DNA of 15,020 bases, taken from contig JAJPYP010000231.1 of the NCBI GenBank assembly GCA_021204885.1, positions 1-15,020 of the forward strand, written 5' to 3'. Numbering within the stretch: position 1 is the stretch's first letter; each line of letters begins with the position of its first letter. Below the pieces are notes generated by a model. It was not told the origin of the DNA. It saw nothing but the letters and a program-made list of their open reading frames with translations, and ran no database searches. A program made the translations under genes and the position numbers. Positions 1-6,431 of this stretch are shown in pieces. Origin of the DNA: Prevotellaceae bacterium (GTDB taxonomy: Bacteria; Bacteroidota; Bacteroidia; Bacteroidales; Bacteroidaceae).

Positions 1-36
1 TTGCTTGTACAAGCAAGCACCCTTTGCTTGTACAAG
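1..36. repeat. Nested palindrome and perfect 13-base inverted repeat
   Basis: Bases 1-16 form a perfect 16-base palindrome (TTGCTTGTACAAGCAA). Bases 4-16 and 24-36 are perfect 13-base inverted copies of one another around a 7-base spacer, and each contains the palindrome CTTGTACAAG. The same 13 bases (TTGCTTGTACAAG) therefore also occur as direct copies at 1-13 and 24-36. The element starts at the window edge and may be longer. It could be a dimeric regulator site, a hairpin at the end of a transcript, or the end of a mobile element. The sequence does not decide between these. Confidence 0.75.
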
Positions 37-86
37 TGCGGAATCGGTGCGAAACAGCCGGTCGATTTTTAAAATGCCACGGGCGT

Positions 87-158
87 TCACGTCTGCACGT
101 CGGGCTCGCCCAAGTACTCCTTGATGAGCCTTGCCGCCGCTTGCGGTGTGGGTATATT
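87..158 (-). pseudogene. Possible 3' tail of an unidentified gene
   Basis: On the minus strand, bases 158 to 87 read NIPTPQAAARLIKEYLGEPD followed by VQT and a TGA stop. A TAG stop lies directly upstream at 159-161, so this is at most a 23-residue remnant. The composition is GC-rich like the core genes, whereas the sequence immediately upstream on this strand (the broken TOTE locus) is AT-richer. The remnant could be the C-terminus of a gene cut by an insertion or deletion. It is too short to assign to a family, and it may be noncoding. Confidence 0.2.
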
Positions 159-248
159 CTACTCGAGTTCGGGATATCCTTATTCATGGTTCGTTCCTAT
201 GCACCACAAGGGGAGATATACGCCTGATGGACTTCTTGTATTCGTACA

Positions 249-1490
249 TCAGTTCATAACTACTCCTATCAATTCGTTGGAAAGTTTTGAATCGATTACT
301 TTAATGATGTTATCCTTTTCAGATGTGTATCCTAAAATATGGATACTGCCGTACCATGCTATAGACTTGTCAATGATACAGCAACATAGAGTAAGTGTTG
401 ATGTGACTGTAACAGAAAGCCCTTGTTTAATCATATAGTTTGCCTGCTTCTCATTCGCACCTGTAAAGATCCTGACCTCTATGCCATTGCCAGACAACTC
501 TTTGAGCAGTGTAAGAAGCGAATGACGACCAATTGGCAATAAACTTGGAGAGGATATGACAATGCTTCGCTTTGCTTCGGACACTGTTTTACAGAATGGA
601 TAGTAGAATGTCTTTCCATTGAATATCTGTCCTTCTGTATTGGAAAGTTCAAGGTCACGGAAATCATCGAAAAGGGATGGAGAACTCTTTTCAAGTATCT
701 TATAACCGATGGAAGTATATCCCCTCATACGTTTGTGAAACATGTTTTCGCATAGCGGTTCGTGAATGTCAATGTAATCATAGATGCGGACATCTTTTTT
801 ATTTTCATGTTCCCGATGCAAACGCCCTGCATACTGTGCTACAAGACCTTTCCATGAAACAGGTAATGCAAGAAACAGCGTATCAAGGCGCGGGCAGTCA
901 AATCCCTCTCCGACATACTTGCCGGTCGCGACAATTACCAACGGTTCATTATCGGGGATGGCAGACAGGCGTTTCAGCACTTCTTGCTTTTCTTTGGCGG
1001 TAGCGGAACCTGTCAGCGAGACCACGTTCTTCACTTGTTGCAAAAGCAATTTGCAAAGATACCCTACATGAGACGTGCGGGCGGTAAGTATAATCGGCGT
1101 TCTTCCTGAAGAGAGCACCGTGTTTACATCTTCCACAATCATCTTGTTACGTAATTCATCTTCTGAGAGTTCAAGAGTCAATGAAGCGAATGATTGCTTC
1201 TTGTCACCCATAGAACGGAATGAAGTAAACCTCGGTATAAGGTAACGTCGGAACGATTGATTCTCGATTTGGCTCTTCGCATCGGCAGTGAAGCGTATAG
1301 GTCCGCATTGCATGAAGATTATCGGTTGATGCCCGTCTTTACGTATAGGAGTAGCCGTCAATCCATAAACATACCGCGACCTGACACATTTCAGTATCTT
1401 TTCAAAGGTAACGGATGAAACATGGTGGCGAATAGGTTGAAAAGCGCATGGCTTGTTTGCCATAAAATTCAGGGTTTTTGAATGAGGCAA
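249..1490 (-). pseudogene. TOTE fragment 3: helicase C-terminal half and PLD-like domain
   Basis: Homology begins at about base 1430 with HHVSSVTFEKILK, the remains of a DECHH-type motif II that has lost its DE. Motif III follows (YGLTATPIRKDG), then motif IV (PIILTARTSHVG), motif V (IVATGKYVGEGFD) and motif VI (QYAGRLHREH), so the second RecA-like lobe is complete. The last 130 or so residues match the PLD-like domain that ends these proteins, including WYGSIHILGYTSEKDN. At the usual HxK-x4-D position the sequence reads TLCCCIID, so the histidine and lysine are absent and the domain should be catalytically dead. Without Walker A and the full motif II, this frame cannot encode a working helicase. 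The first 20 or so residues of the frame are out-of-frame primase sequence. Confidence 0.75.
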
Positions 1491-2103
1491 TCCGCTTGAG
1501 ATGGTTGATAACCTTACTTGAAACAGATTTTAGTGGAATATATATTTTGTCCGCTTTGGTTATTTCTATGGTACCGATAAAATCTTTTGCCGTGATTTGC
1601 TGTGGAATTGGAGTCATCCAGGGCTTCGTGTCAGAAGATGTTGTCAGATTGCTGAAATCATCGGTTTTATGCAAGGAAAGAATAACATCAACAGTATGTT
1701 CGTCTACCTTTTTAATTTGATGTAGATAAGACCATTGGTCTTGATAGGGAAGGAAATCATCATCTACAAAGACACTGTTGCACATACGGCGTGCCTTTCC
1801 TTGCAAGGGTAAAGCGATAAGATTACCGAATCCGCCTTCTGGTAGAACGTCTTGATTAGGAAAGAAACGGTCATACGAGTTGAAAGACAACCGTCCGTCG
1901 CGATCCATCGCTTCTGTCAGTATAGCATTGCCTAACCTGCGAGCCTTAATGGCAGGTATCGGCGTTTCAAAGAAAATCCATACATGCGCCCCGTTGCCCG
2001 AACGTGAGCGTTCTATAGAATAAGGTACTTCCCAATCTTTTTCATACTCCGGCAAAGGCGCATACATCATTTTGGAAGCCATGCCTGCAAGACTTGTCGT
2101 CAA
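1402..2103 (-). pseudogene. TOTE fragment 2: primase catalytic core
   Basis: The homologous part begins at about base 2045 (EKDWEVPYSIERSRSGNG) and continues directly from fragment 1 in another frame. It holds the SGNGAHVWIFF motif, whose histidine belongs to the nucleotide-binding sxH signature of archaeo-eukaryotic primases. Next comes SYDRFFPNQDVLPEGGFGN, with the third conserved acidic region, and then LIALPLQGKARR. The domain runs to NPEFYGKQAMRFSTY at about 1432. Beyond that the frame gives ten unrelated residues and stops, because the helicase sequence that should follow has been deleted. The ATG at 2103 lies upstream of the true junction and only reflects an open frame over the end of fragment 1. 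Confidence 0.75.
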
Positions 2104-2458
2104 AGTCCGCGCATAAAAACGTGCAAAGATTGTCGGGCATAATAGTATAAAGCCCGATTACGTCACAGCCGTTCTCATCCTTGCCTTCCAGATGACGGTA
2201 TATGTCCATATCGCTTAAGGGCGTGAAGTTCCGGTTGGGGCAATCGGCACACTTATGTGCTTTCTTGTCACATATTCCTTTCCGCCATTCATTCTCACAC
2301 ACCGGTTGATAACCACCTCTCCCCGTCGCATTGTTATACCATCTACGGGCAAAGACATCATCACGACCTTTAAAGAGACTGCGGAACAATGCGACTTTAT
2401 CTTTCAGAGACAATTGGATGGGTGGGAAAGCGATGGAAGATGTCTTTATCTTCCACAT
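2042..2458 (-). pseudogene. TOTE fragment 1: zinc cluster and first primase motif
   Basis: This open frame carries the N-terminal part of the primase. LFRSLFKGRDDVFARRW is followed by a cysteine cluster (CENEWRKGICDKKAHKCADC, with Cys spaced as in a zinc-binding knuckle) and the first catalytic primase motif, FLCADFDD, whose acidic pair binds metal in archaeo-eukaryotic primases. The frame ends at TGA 2042-2044, in the middle of a conserved stretch. The ATG at 2458-2456 directly follows a TAA and is probably not the original start. In the neighbouring frame an ATG at 2468-2466 reads into this domain if one A is removed from the AAA at 2402-2404, giving IVSEDKVALF. Taken alone it is a 138-residue open frame that could still be translated. 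Confidence 0.75.
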
Positions 2459-2469
2459 TTAAACGCATG

Positions 2470-2489
2470 CCTTTCCCTTGCCGCAAGGG
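2470..2489 (-). promoter_or_regulatory. Purine-rich ribosome site inside a small hairpin
   Basis: On the minus strand AAGGGAAAGG lies just before the ATG at 2468-2466 and favours that codon as the original start of the TOTE gene. The same bases take part in a perfect 6-base inverted repeat, CCCTTG-CGG-CAAGGG (2489-2475). There is no T-run after the repeat, so it is not a convincing terminator for the DUF2148 gene upstream. Confidence 0.35.
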
Positions 2490-2509
2490 CGTGAATCACC
2501 GCACGGCGT

Positions 2510-3049
2510 TCAAGCGACCGGCTCTTTCGGCTTCCTGTCGAAGAACGGGTTTTTGGAGGAGGCGCTCACGGGGATGGCGAAGACAAGGGTGCAATCTTCA
2601 AGCCAGTTGAGGCGTTGGGCGGCCAAGCCGGCGGAGAAGAGCACGCGGGTGTCGACGCGGTGGTCGGCGGCGGTGGCACAGGCCGAGCCGATGGCGATAC
2701 CCACATCCACGGCATTGATGGCACAGGGAACACCGGGTTCACGCGCCTCGCAAGTGTTGTAGCCGCAATGGCTGCAGTTCAAGCCTTGGGCCTGCTGGCG
2801 GGTACCTATGAGCACGATGCACTCGGCCGAGAGAATGTTCTCGGCATCGCGCAGGAAGAACTTCATGCCCGACTCTTCGGCGATTTCTTTCATGGCATCG
2901 GAAAGGATGACGATGTTGGCGTCCGTCACCATGGCCACTTCGATGATGTCCAACCCTTTGCCTTTGGGGGCGGTACGTGCCGCCGTCATCATTTGCCGGG
3001 CCACGCCCAAGACTTGTTCGTGGCGGCTGTCTCTTTCGTTCAGTATCAT
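2510..3049 (-). CDS. DUF2148 ferredoxin-like domain protein
   Basis: This 179-residue cytoplasmic protein matches the DUF2148 family, annotated as ferredoxin-domain proteins of unknown function. The first half is an alpha/beta region with the conserved segment APKGKGLDIIEVAM (about 27-40). A cysteine-rich block follows, C92-x2-C95-x4-C100 (CSHCGYNTC) with further cysteines at 109 and 124, which could hold an iron-sulfur cluster. The segment after it (CAINAVDVGIAIGSACATAA) is typical of the family. Length agrees with other members. The start ATG at 3049 follows a possible TAnnTTTG box 46 bases upstream. Its downstream neighbour on the same strand is the decayed TOTE locus, so no functional partner is visible. 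The family match is strong; the molecular function is unknown. Confidence 0.85.
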   Translation of the reverse strand: MILNERDSRHEQVLGVARQMMTAARTAPKGKGLDIIEVAMVTDANIVILSDAMKEIAEESGMKFFLRDAENILSAECIVLIGTRQQAQGLNCSHCGYNTCEAREPGVPCAINAVDVGIAIGSACATAADHRVDTRVLFSAGLAAQRLNWLEDCTLVFAIPVSASSKNPFFDRKPKEPVA

Positions 3050-3094
3050 AATCCGCGGTTTTTATCAGATGGAACTCATGCTTTATTTGTAGGA

Positions 3095-3102
3095 CAAAAA
3101 TA
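3095..3102 (-). promoter_or_regulatory. Possible -7 box for the DUF2148 gene
   Basis: The minus strand reads TATTTTTG here, fitting the Bacteroidetes -7 consensus TAnnTTTG, and would start transcription about 40 bases before the ATG at 3049. No TTTG is found at the expected -33 distance and the surroundings are AT-rich, so chance is possible. Confidence 0.35.
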
Positions 3103-3193
3103 AATGAAAAACAGGATAATTCCTCGTATAAGTGGCGTTTTTTCTGTTTTAAAGGTTATAACGGATAAGGAGAGTGATCGCTGGTATTGTTAT

Positions 3194-3589
3194 TCAATCT
3201 TCTACCTCGTTTGCGGACACGGCGGGCAAGGCTTCGCGCAGACGTTTGGGTAGCGAGGCAACGACTTCTTGGTATGACTGAAGGACAAGTTCACGAATCA
3301 TGCGGTCGGGCACGTCGAGGTTGAAACAAACGCTTATCCAGTGCTTTTTGTTCATGTGGTAGCCGGGACGCACGCCGTCGTATCGCACGCAAAGCTCCTC
3401 GATTTGGTCTGTGGGACACTTGATGTCGCAGAAGTCGAAGCTGTCGATGTTGACAAAGCAGAACCACTTGTCGCAAACGTGGAAAACAAGCAGGTTGCGG
3501 TCATATTCGGAAGTGGCTTTCCCGAAGGGCATCTTCTCTTGCACGCCCGGCAAGGAGAGGCAAAAGGCTCTGAATGATTCGATATTCAT
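3194..3589 (-). CDS. MmcQ/YjbR family protein
   Basis: This 131-residue protein has the MmcQ/YjbR fold (CyaY-like, also called a double-wing DNA-binding fold). Landmarks are MNIESFRAFCLSLPGVQEKM at the N-terminus, PFGKATSEYDRNLLVF, DKWFCFVNID, the lysine/histidine-rich segment GYHMNKKHWISV, and a final helix with LVLQSYQEVVASLPKRLR. Length is normal for the family. The frame stays open upstream to 3775, but the ATG at 3589 is chosen because the family begins here and because a good promoter at 3646-3676 lies inside the longer version. Relatives are small proteins usually called DNA-binding; direct evidence of function is thin. It is transcribed divergently from the DUF5063 operon. Confidence 0.88.
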   Translation of the reverse strand: MNIESFRAFCLSLPGVQEKMPFGKATSEYDRNLLVFHVCDKWFCFVNIDSFDFCDIKCPTDQIEELCVRYDGVRPGYHMNKKHWISVCFNLDVPDRMIRELVLQSYQEVVASLPKRLREALPAVSANEVED

Positions 3590-3645
3590 TTCTTGACGGT
3601 AAAAAGGGATTGACGGGTAAGGCGATGTATTCCGCCTGTATGTCG

Positions 3646-3676
3646 CAAAGATACAGAACATTAAAGAGCGTGCAAA
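3646..3676 (-). promoter_or_regulatory. Bacteroidetes-type promoter of the MmcQ/YjbR gene
   Basis: On the minus strand TTTG (3676-3673) is followed after exactly 19 bases by TATCTTTG (3653-3646), an excellent match to the -33/-7 consensus of the primary Bacteroidetes sigma factor. Transcription would start about 50 bases before the ATG at 3589. Confidence 0.8.
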
Positions 3677-3720
3677 GCGTTTTTTTGTTTTTTTAGGGGA
3701 AGAAGTCAGTGAATATGCCC

Positions 3721-3728
3721 TATCTTTG
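3721..3728 (+). promoter_or_regulatory. -7 box of the DUF5063 operon
   Basis: TATCTTTG matches the Bacteroidetes -7 consensus exactly. No clear TTTG lies 19 bases upstream; the nearest, at 3684-3687, is too far away. The predicted start near 3735 leaves a very short leader before the ATG at 3758. A 6-codon frame (ATG 3732, TGA 3750-3752) lies in between. Confidence 0.65.
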
Positions 3729-3757
3729 TAGATGAAAAACAACGCTTCTTGAGCAGC

Positions 3758-4330
3758 ATGGAAAAAGACAGTCAAGTGATATTCGACCGAAACGTGGTGG
3801 AGTTCGTCACGGTAGCCGCCGAGTTCTGCAAATTATTGGAGCAGGCCGAGGGGACCGGCCGCGCCAAGTTCGTGGACACGATGTTGAAGGTGCTGCCCCT
3901 GCTCTACCTGAAAGCCACCTTATTGCCGCCCTGCGTGGTGACGGGCGAGGAGGCTCCCGAGAGTTACGTCACCGAGGAGGTGTACGAAGTGCTTCGCATG
4001 AACCTTCGCGACATTTTAGCCGACAAGGACGACTACCTCGAGGTGTTCGTCGAGGAGATGCACTACAGCGACCAACCCATAACCGGCTATATCTCCGAGA
4101 GCTTGGCCGACATCTACCAAGACATCAAGGACTTCATCTTCGTATTCCAATTGGGGTTGAACCAGACGATGCACGACGCGCTGGCCATCTGCCAAGAGAA
4201 TTTCCGCCTGCATTGGGGGCAGAAATTGGTGAACACGCTGCGTGCCCTGCACAGCGTGCGGTATGCCGAGGGCGCGACCGACGAGGAGGCCGACGAGGCA
4301 GAGGGAACCGGGCAAATGGATTTGAAATGA
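3758..4330 (+). CDS. DUF5063 domain protein
   Basis: This 190-residue, acidic, soluble protein resembles the Bacteroidetes family DUF5063, whose function is unknown. Features seen are a helical N-terminus (VEFVTVAAEFCKLLEQAE), the segment LKVLPLLYLKATLLPP, an acidic middle (DILADKDDYLEVF), the motif ISESLADIYQDIKDFIFVFQ, and a glutamate-rich tail (about 175-186). No signal peptide or membrane segment is visible. A TTG nine bases upstream is in frame, but the ATG at 3758 starts the family-like sequence. The stop overlaps the start of the exonuclease gene by four bases (ATGA), so the two are translationally coupled. The partners suggest a link to nucleic-acid processing, but that is inference. 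Confidence 0.85.
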   Translation: MEKDSQVIFDRNVVEFVTVAAEFCKLLEQAEGTGRAKFVDTMLKVLPLLYLKATLLPPCVVTGEEAPESYVTEEVYEVLRMNLRDILADKDDYLEVFVEEMHYSDQPITGYISESLADIYQDIKDFIFVFQLGLNQTMHDALAICQENFRLHWGQKLVNTLRALHSVRYAEGATDEEADEAEGTGQMDLK

Positions 4331-4968
4331 TGCTGATAAAGAGGACCATCGACAAGGAGACGATAAAGGAGATGCCGGCAGTGACCTTTCCCGGCAAGAT
4401 ACACCTGTTGCAAACCCCGCAAGAGGCGGAGCGTGCGGCGGCTTACTTGAAGACCTTCCCGCTACTGGGCATAGACAGCGAGACCCGTCCCTCTTTCACG
4501 AAAGGGGTGCTGTACAAGGTGGCCTTGCTGCAAGTATCGACCGATACACACTGTTTTCTCTTCCGCCTCAACCTGATGGGACTGACGTTGCCGGTCATCG
4601 GGTTGTTGGAGAATCCACACATCACCAAAGTGGGCCTCTCCTTGCGCGACGACTTCAACATGCTGCACAAACGCGCTCCCTTCACCCCGCATTCGGTGGT
4701 GGAGTTGCAGGAGTTCGTGCGGCCTTTCGGTATCAAGGACATGAGCTTGCAGAAGATTTACGCCAACCTGTTCGGCCGGAAAATCGCCAAGACCCAGCAG
4801 CTCTCCAATTGGGAGGCCGAGACGTTGACGCAGGCCCAACAGCTGTATGCGGCGACCGATGCTTGGGCTTGCCTGAACATCTACCACCTGCTCGAGGAGT
4901 TGAAACAAACGGGCGATTATAGTATAGAAGAGGAGCCGGAGAAAGAGACTCCCGCGCCCGAAGTCTGA
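4327..4968 (+). CDS. 3'-5' exonuclease, RNase D / DEDDy type
   Basis: This 213-residue protein is a single DEDDy exonuclease domain of the RNase D / WRN-exonuclease group, which removes nucleotides from 3' ends of RNA or DNA using two metal ions. ExoI is LLGIDSETRPSF, with Asp50 and Glu52. ExoII is KVGLSLRDDFNML, with Asp108 or Asp109. ExoIII is YAATDAWACLNIY, with Tyr174 and Asp178. All four acidic ligands are present. There is no HRDC domain, unlike full RNase D, and the C-terminal 20 residues are acidic and low in complexity. The start is ATG 4327 (overlapping the DUF5063 stop) or the adjacent ATG 4330. Its place between DUF5063 and an rRNA methyltransferase fits a role in RNA maturation, but the substrate cannot be read from the sequence. 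Confidence 0.9.
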   Translation: MMLIKRTIDKETIKEMPAVTFPGKIHLLQTPQEAERAAAYLKTFPLLGIDSETRPSFTKGVLYKVALLQVSTDTHCFLFRLNLMGLTLPVIGLLENPHITKVGLSLRDDFNMLHKRAPFTPHSVVELQEFVRPFGIKDMSLQKIYANLFGRKIAKTQQLSNWEAETLTQAQQLYAATDAWACLNIYHLLEELKQTGDYSIEEEPEKETPAPEV

Positions 4969-4989
4969 CCGTACCTACCTATTATATAT

Positions 4990-6174
4990 ATGATACGTGA
5001 CATTTACTTGAAACCCGGTAAGGAGGAGTCGTTGAAACGGTTCCACCCGTGGGTCTTTTCCGGTGCCATCGCGCGGATGGAGGGGAAGCCCGAAGAGGGG
5101 GAACTCGTGACGGTGCGCACTTTCCACGGCGAGTTCTTGGCCAAAGGACACTTCCAGATAGGCAGCATCGCCGTGCGCATACTCAGCTTCCAAGAGGAGG
5201 AGGCCATTGACGACACTTTTTGGGAAAGGAAGCTGCGCATTGCCCGCGACTTGCGCCGCAGCATCGGTGTCGCCGGCCATCCCCGGAACGATACCTACCG
5301 CTTGGTACACGGCGAGGGCGACAACTTGCCGGGATTAGTCATCGACATATACGGACACACGGCGGTGATGCAAGCCCACTCCGTAGGCATGCACTTGGAG
5401 CGGATGCACATCGTGGAGGCGCTTCTCAAAGTGATGGAAGGAGAAGTGACCGACATCTATTACAAATCGGAGACTACCCTGCCCTTCAAGGCCGGGCTCT
5501 ACCCCGAAGACGGCTTTCTCGTGGGTGGCGGCAAGGACAACATCGCCATGGAGTATGGCTTGAAGTTCCACATAGACTGGCTCAAAGGGCAGAAGACGGG
5601 CTTCTTCATCGACCAACGCGAGAACCGCCTGCTCTTGGAGCGTTATTCCAAAGGGCGCGGCGTGCTGAACATGTTCTGCTACACGGGCGGCTTCTCGGTC
5701 TATGCCTTGCGTGGCGGCGCCCGCTTGGTGCACTCCGTGGACAGTTCGTCCAAAGCCATCGACTTGACCAACGAGAATGTCGCCTTGAACTTCCCCGGCG
5801 ACGACCGCCATGTCGCTTTCGCCGAAGACGCTTTCAAATACTTGGACCGCATGGGCAGCGACTACGACCTCATCGTGCTCGACCCGCCCGCTTTCGCCAA
5901 GCACCGCGACGCCTTGCACAACGCCTTGCAGGGATACCGCAAGCTCAATGCCAAGGCGTTCGAGAAGATCAAGCCGGGAGGCATACTCTTCACCTTCTCC
6001 TGCTCGCAAGCGGTGACCAAGGAGAACTTCCGCACCTCCGTATTCACGGCTGCCGCCCTGTCGGGACGGCGCGTGCGCATCCTGCACCAACTCACCCAAC
6101 CGGCCGACCACCCCGTGAACATCTACCACCCCGAAGGGGAGTATCTCAAGGGGCTGGTACTCTATGTAGAGTAG
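4990..6174 (+). CDS. rlmI: Class I SAM-dependent rRNA methyltransferase, RlmI-like
   Basis: This 394-residue protein, close to the length of E. coli RlmI, is a SAM-dependent RNA cytosine-C5 methyltransferase. RlmI modifies C1962 of 23S rRNA. An N-terminal PUA-type RNA-binding domain (about 1-80, starting YLKPGKEESLKRFHPWVFSG) is followed by a linker domain and a Rossmann-fold domain. Motifs seen are QKTGFFIDQREN (201-212), the SAM-binding NMFCYTGGFSVYAL (227-240), the acidic Asp251 ending the second strand, VLDPPAF (motif IV, about 296-302) and FSCSQ with the likely catalytic Cys338. The gene follows the exonuclease after 21 bases and is probably cotranscribed. The family is certain. The exact target base, and so the symbol, is inferred from the family. 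Confidence 0.9.
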   Translation: MIRDIYLKPGKEESLKRFHPWVFSGAIARMEGKPEEGELVTVRTFHGEFLAKGHFQIGSIAVRILSFQEEEAIDDTFWERKLRIARDLRRSIGVAGHPRNDTYRLVHGEGDNLPGLVIDIYGHTAVMQAHSVGMHLERMHIVEALLKVMEGEVTDIYYKSETTLPFKAGLYPEDGFLVGGGKDNIAMEYGLKFHIDWLKGQKTGFFIDQRENRLLLERYSKGRGVLNMFCYTGGFSVYALRGGARLVHSVDSSSKAIDLTNENVALNFPGDDRHVAFAEDAFKYLDRMGSDYDLIVLDPPAFAKHRDALHNALQGYRKLNAKAFEKIKPGGILFTFSCSQAVTKENFRTSVFTAAALSGRRVRILHQLTQPADHPVNIYHPEGEYLKGLVLYVE

Positions 6175-6243
6175 GTTGGGAGGCCGTTTCAGGGCTTCAA
6201 GGGTTAAAGATAGCTAATAAAATGCAGAAAACAGATAGATTAT

Positions 6244-6274
6244 TATGCTGTATAACATAAAAGCCATACCTTTG
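6244..6274 (+). promoter_or_regulatory. Promoter of a candidate small RNA or leader
   Basis: TACCTTTG at 6267-6274 matches the -7 consensus. TATG at 6244-6247, exactly 19 bases upstream, matches TTTG in three of four positions. Transcription should begin near 6280. Confidence 0.6.
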
Positions 6275-6279
6275 CAAAG

Positions 6280-6349
6280 TGTTTTTCATGGTATTAGATT
6301 TAAGGTTAAGAAGGTTGGCTGTCTGGGATAGATAGCCTTCTTTTTTTAT
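6280..6349 (+). ncRNA. Candidate small RNA or attenuator leader, about 70 nt
   Basis: A transcript from the promoter at 6267-6274 would run through an AT-rich segment and a hairpin, then end at a T-run near 6347. Inside it, ATG 6288-6290 opens a 15-codon frame (MVLDLRLRRLAVWDR) that stops at TAG 6333-6335, within the hairpin. A tiny frame overlapping a terminator-like hairpin is the layout of a leader-peptide attenuator. The next gene has its own promoter at 6403-6410, however, so an independent small RNA is equally possible. The segment starting ATGGTATTAGATTTAAGG resembles intergenic sequence I loosely recall from other Bacteroidales; this is unverified. Confidence 0.45.
6310..6347 (+). terminator. 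Rho-independent terminator-like hairpin
   Basis: GAAGGTTGGCT (6310-6320) pairs imperfectly, with a small bulge, with AGCCTTC (6334-6340) and is followed by seven T residues (6341-6347). It would end the short transcript above, and also any read-through from the RlmI operon. Confidence 0.65.
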
Positions 6350-6402
6350 ATACCCATCCCTTTTTTTACCGCTTTCCACACTGCTTATTGGGGAAATTTC
6401 TC

Positions 6403-6410
6403 TACATTTG
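6403..6410 (+). promoter_or_regulatory. -7 box of the nupG-led operon
   Basis: TACATTTG fits TAnnTTTG, and predicted transcription starts near 6417, about 15 bases before the GTG at 6432. A -33 TTTG is not clear. It lies downstream of the terminator-like hairpin, which supports independent control of the operon. Confidence 0.55.
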
Positions 6411-6431
6411 CATCAATCAACAGTATAGTCA

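Larger units (their letters stand above)
249..2468 (-). pseudogene. Broken TOTE conflict-system primase-helicase-PLD gene
   Basis: Three reading frames in order on the minus strand together spell one protein of the TOTE conflict-system type. They give a zinc-cluster region and archaeo-eukaryotic primase (about 2400-1440), the C-terminal half of a superfamily 2 helicase (about 1430-700), and a C-terminal PLD-like domain (about 680-252). Intact relatives are single large proteins thought to act in defence against mobile elements; this is established for the family only by comparative genomics. Lesions seen: a frame change near 2402-2404, a second with an in-frame TGA at 2042-2044, and a deletion near 1426-1440 that removes the first helicase lobe including the Walker A motif. 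The most natural start is ATG 2468-2466, reading MRLNVEDKDIFHRFPTHP, preceded by the purine-rich AAGGGAAAGG. The AT-rich composition contrasts with both flanks and suggests horizontal acquisition followed by decay. I am confident of the family, and fairly confident the gene is dead. Confidence 0.85.

Noticed and set aside
2476..2484. CCTTGCCGC occurs here and at 129-137, at both sides of the AT-rich island, like a 9-base target-site duplication.
   Set aside because: The match is short, lies in GC-rich sequence, and does not sit exactly at the composition changes. No terminal inverted repeats or transposase are present.
2475..2489. Inverted repeat CCCTTG-CCG-CAAGGG as a terminator for the DUF2148 gene.
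   Set aside because: No T-run follows on the minus strand and the stem is only six pairs.
3590..3775. A longer N-terminus for the YjbR-like protein in the open frame up to 3775.
   Set aside because: The extra residues are unlike the family, and the best promoter lies inside this extension.
5220..6260. A long open frame overlapping the rRNA methyltransferase.
   Set aside because: It is rich in Arg, His and Pro from out-of-frame GC-rich codons and has no family features. The methyltransferase frame has clear motifs.
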